Position numbers and translations under genes: made by a program. 64,000 bases of DNA from Bacteroidales bacterium (GTDB taxonomy: Bacteria > Bacteroidota > Bacteroidia > Bacteroidales > Lentimicrobiaceae). The DNA lies in NCBI GenBank assembly GCA_016709025.1, contig JADJEQ010000011.1, positions 186,001 to 250,000 on the forward strand, given 5' to 3'. The notes under the pieces were generated by a model. That model was not told the origin of the DNA and did no database searches. It worked only from the letters and a program-made list of their open reading frames with translations. This document shows, piece by piece, positions 61,767 through 64,000 of this stretch. Each line of letters starts with the position of its first letter. Position 1 is the stretch's first letter.

Positions 61767-61970
61767 CTAATTAAGCAAAATCAAACTAAAATTACCAGTA
61801 ATTCTGTTCGGAACAGAAGTTAAGGCTTTCGAATAATTCAGAATGTTCCTGATGGCAGCTTCGGATGGGGAAGCATTTAACGGATTTGTCCTGTTCTTTT
61901 TAAGGCTGTATCCGCTGACTTGTTTTAAAGGAACAAAAGGTAAATCTTTGTGGGTAAAGCTTTTGGGCAT
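61767..61970 (-). CDS. Small basic protein downstream of the sigma factor gene
   Basis: 67 residues from ATG 61970. No signal peptide or membrane helix; basic N-terminus, then SPSEAAIRNILNYSKALTSV and a hydrophobic end, a pattern I recognise from short Bacteroidota proteins, though I know no function. The terminator 26 bases after its stop supports a real transcript. It lies 189 bases after the sigma factor gene on the same strand, and both could share the sigma transcript. A start at an earlier ATG (62009) is also possible. Confidence 0.6.
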   Translation of the reverse strand: MPKSFTHKDLPFVPLKQVSGYSLKKNRTNPLNASPSEAAIRNILNYSKALTSVPNRITGNFSLILLN

Positions 61971-62158
61971 AGGCTTATGTTTGATTCGAATTTTAAAGTT
62001 AACAACCAATAAACGAATGTGTGGCCATGTTTAGTATTTAAAAAATATAAAAAAGTAAAAAAAAATCCTGATGTTCCAGCGACCTTCTGGAGTATCAAAA
62101 AACAAGAAAACCGGAAAGTCCGTAAACTCCCCGGTTTAAGCATGAAAACAGAAAAATT

Positions 62159-62746
62159 CTATGCTGAAAGCGAAATTTCATTTTGTTCAATCAACTTTCG
62201 CAGGTTGATCAATGCGTAGCGCATTCTGCCCAAAGCTGTGTTGATACTGACATTCGTTTGCTCTGCTATTTCTTTGAAACTCAGATCTGCATAGTGACGC
62301 ATTACCAGAACTTCGCGTTGTTCAGGAGGCAGAAAATCGATCATCGACCTTACATCCTGATAAATCTGCTCCGTGATGATGCGTTCCTCGGCAGACTCAT
62401 CGTAAATCCGAAGGTTGTCGAATATACTTACCTCGTCGTTCTGTGTTTCGACAAAAGGAATCCTCCTGGATTTTCGAAAGTGATCTATCACAAGGTTGTG
62501 TGCAATGCGCATAACCCATTGGATAAACTTTCCTTCCTCCTTATAGGTACCGGATCGCAAAGTGTGGATTACCTTAATAAAGGTATCCTGAAATATATCA
62601 TCAGCATGTTGCTTGTCCTTAACAACCATGAGGATATAAGAAAAAACCTTGTTTTTGTGGCGATGGATCAACTGTTCAAGGCTGATTTCATTACCGGCTA
62701 AATACCTGTTAATTAGCTCTTGATCGCTAACTGTCTGGGCATGCAT
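62159..62746 (-). CDS. ECF-type RNA polymerase sigma factor
   Basis: 195 residues, sigma-70 family with regions 2 and 4 only. Region 2 shows FSYILMVVKDKQHADDIFQDTFIKVIHTL and the -10-binding WVMRIAHNLVIDHFRKSRR; region 4 shows LPPEQREVLVMRHYADLSFKEIAEQTNVSINTALGRMRYAL. No anti-sigma gene is adjacent. The ATG is preceded by a strong AAAGGAGG ribosome site, unusual for this phylum. A long leader with several complementary segments lies upstream (62743-62881). It is divergent from uvrA. Confidence 0.95.
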   Translation of the reverse strand: MHAQTVSDQELINRYLAGNEISLEQLIHRHKNKVFSYILMVVKDKQHADDIFQDTFIKVIHTLRSGTYKEEGKFIQWVMRIAHNLVIDHFRKSRRIPFVETQNDEVSIFDNLRIYDESAEERIITEQIYQDVRSMIDFLPPEQREVLVMRHYADLSFKEIAEQTNVSINTALGRMRYALINLRKLIEQNEISLSA

Positions 62747-62881
62747 AGGTGCCTCCTTTTGTTAGTAATAGTAGCGTAGATATTTAACCGATAGAGTGCC
62801 TCCTATGCGTTGGTTTAACAATAATTTCTGAACAGTTCGCCGATGTTTAAAGGCTTTGCGCCCACATCGGGAACAAATATA
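62743..62881 (-). promoter_or_regulatory. Promoter and structured leader of the sigma factor gene
   Basis: On the minus strand TATATTTG (62881-62874) is the -7 box, about 127 bases before the ATG. In the leader CCGATGT (62870-62864) pairs with ACATCGG (62846-62840). Further down, GCATAGG (62808-62802) is the complement of CCTATGC (62749-62743), which spans the start codon. The word GGAGGCAC occurs twice, at 62803-62796 and at the ribosome site (62756-62749). The second pairing could hide the start codon. Confidence 0.55.
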
Positions 62882-62924
62882 CGGCAATATGTAACACAAA
62901 AGCAAGTGCTGCCTGAAAAAAAAT

Positions 62925-62932
62925 TAATTTTG
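62925..62932 (+). promoter_or_regulatory. TAnnTTTG box of uvrA
   Basis: TAATTTTG, 21 bases before the uvrA ATG. A -33 TTTG is not clear. It is 44 bases from the divergent sigma promoter. Confidence 0.6.
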
Positions 62933-62953
62933 CCACGAAATGCAATAGTTAAT

Positions 62954-64000
62954 ATGAATATCGACCCAAAAGTAATTCCAAGCCCTGAAAATTCAATTAT
63001 TATCAAAGGGGCCAGAGTCCACAATCTTAAAAATATATCGCTTGCCATACCCCGCAACCGTTTTGTGGTTATCACCGGCCTATCCGGGTCGGGCAAATCA
63101 TCACTAGCATTTGATACACTGTATGCCGAAGGTCAGCGCCGTTATGTAGAAAGCCTGAGTGCCTACGCGAGGCAGTTTCTCGGCCGGATGAGCAAACCTG
63201 AGGTTGAGTACATCAAAGGCATTTCTCCTGCAATAGCCATTGAACAAAAGGTAAATTCAAGGAATCCGCGCTCCACAGTTGGTACCTCCACAGAGATTTA
63301 CGAATACATTAAATTACTATATGCCCGCATAGGTAAAACCTATTCTCCTGTTTCGGGCACCCTGGTGAAGCGTGATTCGGTTACCGATGTCTGCGATTAT
63401 CTTATCGGCCTTCCTGAAGAATCAAGGGCGACCATTCTGTGCAGATTGCTTATAAAGCACAACCGCTCTTTGCAATCGCAGTTAACGATTCTGAATCAGC
63501 AAGGGTTCAGCCGGGTGATGAAAAATGATGAAATTTTCAGGATTGATGAACTCATCAAACATCCGGCCGATGAAACAGCAGAATACTACCTGGTGGTCGA
63601 CCGTGTTACTATAAGAAAGGAGGATGAGGATCTTTTGTCACGCCTGGCCGATTCGGTGCAAACTTCATTTTATGAAGGAGAGGGCGAATGTATATGCGAA
63701 ACAGAAACCGCTGGCCGGTCCGAAAAGCGTATTTTTTCAAATCGGTTCGAATCAGATGGAATTACTTTTGAAGAGCCATCCGTAAACCTTTTCACCTTCA
63801 ACAACCCATATGGCGCTTGTAAAACCTGTGAGGGATTTGGTAGCATCATCGGAATAGATGAAGACCTCGTGATCCCCAATAAAAGTCTTTCGGTGTACGA
63901 AGATGCCATTGCCTGCTGGAAAGGTGAAAAACTAAGTGAATGGAAAGACGAACTGGTTAACAGTGCATACAAATTTGGATTTCCTGTCCATAAACCCTGG
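62954..64000 (+). CDS. uvrA: Excinuclease ABC subunit A, N-terminal part (3' end outside window)
   Basis: 349 codons are visible, open to the last base. Walker A is GLSGSGKSS at residues 42-50, followed by LAFDTLYAEGQRRYVESLSAYARQFLGRM and IEQKVNSRNPRSTVGTSTEIYEY, the fingerprint of UvrA. A CxxC pair (CKTCEGFG, about residue 293) starts the first zinc module. UvrA finds DNA lesions with UvrB in nucleotide excision repair. The ATG at 62954 is near a TAnnTTTG promoter and divergent from the sigma factor gene. The remaining two thirds lie beyond the window. Confidence 0.97.
   Translation, partial: MNIDPKVIPSPENSIIIKGARVHNLKNISLAIPRNRFVVITGLSGSGKSSLAFDTLYAEGQRRYVESLSAYARQFLGRMSKPEVEYIKGISPAIAIEQKVNSRNPRSTVGTSTEIYEYIKLLYARIGKTYSPVSGTLVKRDSVTDVCDYLIGLPEESRATILCRLLIKHNRSLQSQLTILNQQGFSRVMKNDEIFRIDELIKHPADETAEYYLVVDRVTIRKEDEDLLSRLADSVQTSFYEGEGECICETETAGRSEKRIFSNRFESDGITFEEPSVNLFTFNNPYGACKTCEGFGSIIGIDEDLVIPNKSLSVYEDAIACWKGEKLSEWKDELVNSAYKFGFPVHKPW

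Noticed and set aside
62183..62701. A 172-residue plus-strand open frame
   Set aside because: It is antisense to the clear sigma factor gene and shows no family features.

Overview
The window looks like a chromosomal segment from a member of the Bacteroidota, probably a Bacteroidales-type anaerobe or facultative anaerobe. The evidence is secreted proteins ending in type IX secretion (T9SS type A) sorting domains, outer-membrane proteins of Bacteroidota-only families (DUF5686, DUF5723 with thrombospondin type 3 repeats and OmpA), a DUF5063 protein, and many promoters of the Bacteroidota type (TTTG, about 19-21 bp, then TAnnTTTG). There is a ferrous-iron uptake operon, which fits low-oxygen life. 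I saw no tRNA, rRNA, CRISPR array, transposase or phage gene.

Layout. 1-8.1 kb: the end of a DUF3999-like membrane protein, an unrecognised protein, a DMT transporter, an OmpA/TSP3 outer-membrane protein, a Cys-rich possible DNA-glycosylase-like protein overlapping a HIT hydrolase, and a second DMT transporter that carries an in-frame TAA. 8.3-13.7 kb: IMPACT/YigZ protein, dnaA, then a compact run of low-molecular-weight tyrosine phosphatase, PLP dehydratase and RsmI-like methyltransferase, closed by a nested palindromic element and a SlyD-type isomerase. 13.8-23 kb: ABC exporter pair, penicillin-binding protein 1A, TPR protein, M48 protease, a membrane VWA-like protein and a secreted DUF3108-like protein. 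23.3-31.2 kb: ribosomal protein L19, a POTRA/BamA-like outer-membrane protein, a GreA/B-C-like protein, DUF5063, then a feo operon (FeoA-FeoB fusion, M50-like membrane protease, FeoB-associated Cys-rich peptide) and an Hpt protein. 31.3-37.4 kb, all on the minus strand: TPR lipoprotein, recA, bcp, nth, a two-domain VOC protein and an SDR. 37.7-46 kb: a T9SS secreted protein, an OB-fold-like lipoprotein, a HI0933-type flavoprotein with a VF530-type protein, and a DUF5686 outer-membrane protein. 46.3-58.1 kb: four tandem paralogous T9SS cargo proteins. 58.4-64 kb: VWA protein, outer-membrane-like protein, serine beta-lactamase-like lipoprotein, a stand-alone RelA/SpoT-type HD protein, a small protein, an ECF-type sigma factor with a long structured leader, and the start of uvrA.

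The most unusual material is (i) the four-gene T9SS cargo array, whose last 534 nt are the same length in all four genes and about 92% identical between the last two, with an abrupt drop upstream that suggests gene conversion; (ii) a short interspersed word (core TTCGAC..GCTCAG) seen about ten times, only between genes and often inside other repeats; (iii) intergenic arrays of 6-9 bp units, each locus with its own unit; (iv) a nested perfect palindrome at 12963-13114; and (v) a transporter gene interrupted by one stop codon. Several promoters also carry gene-specific palindromes next to the TAnnTTTG box.
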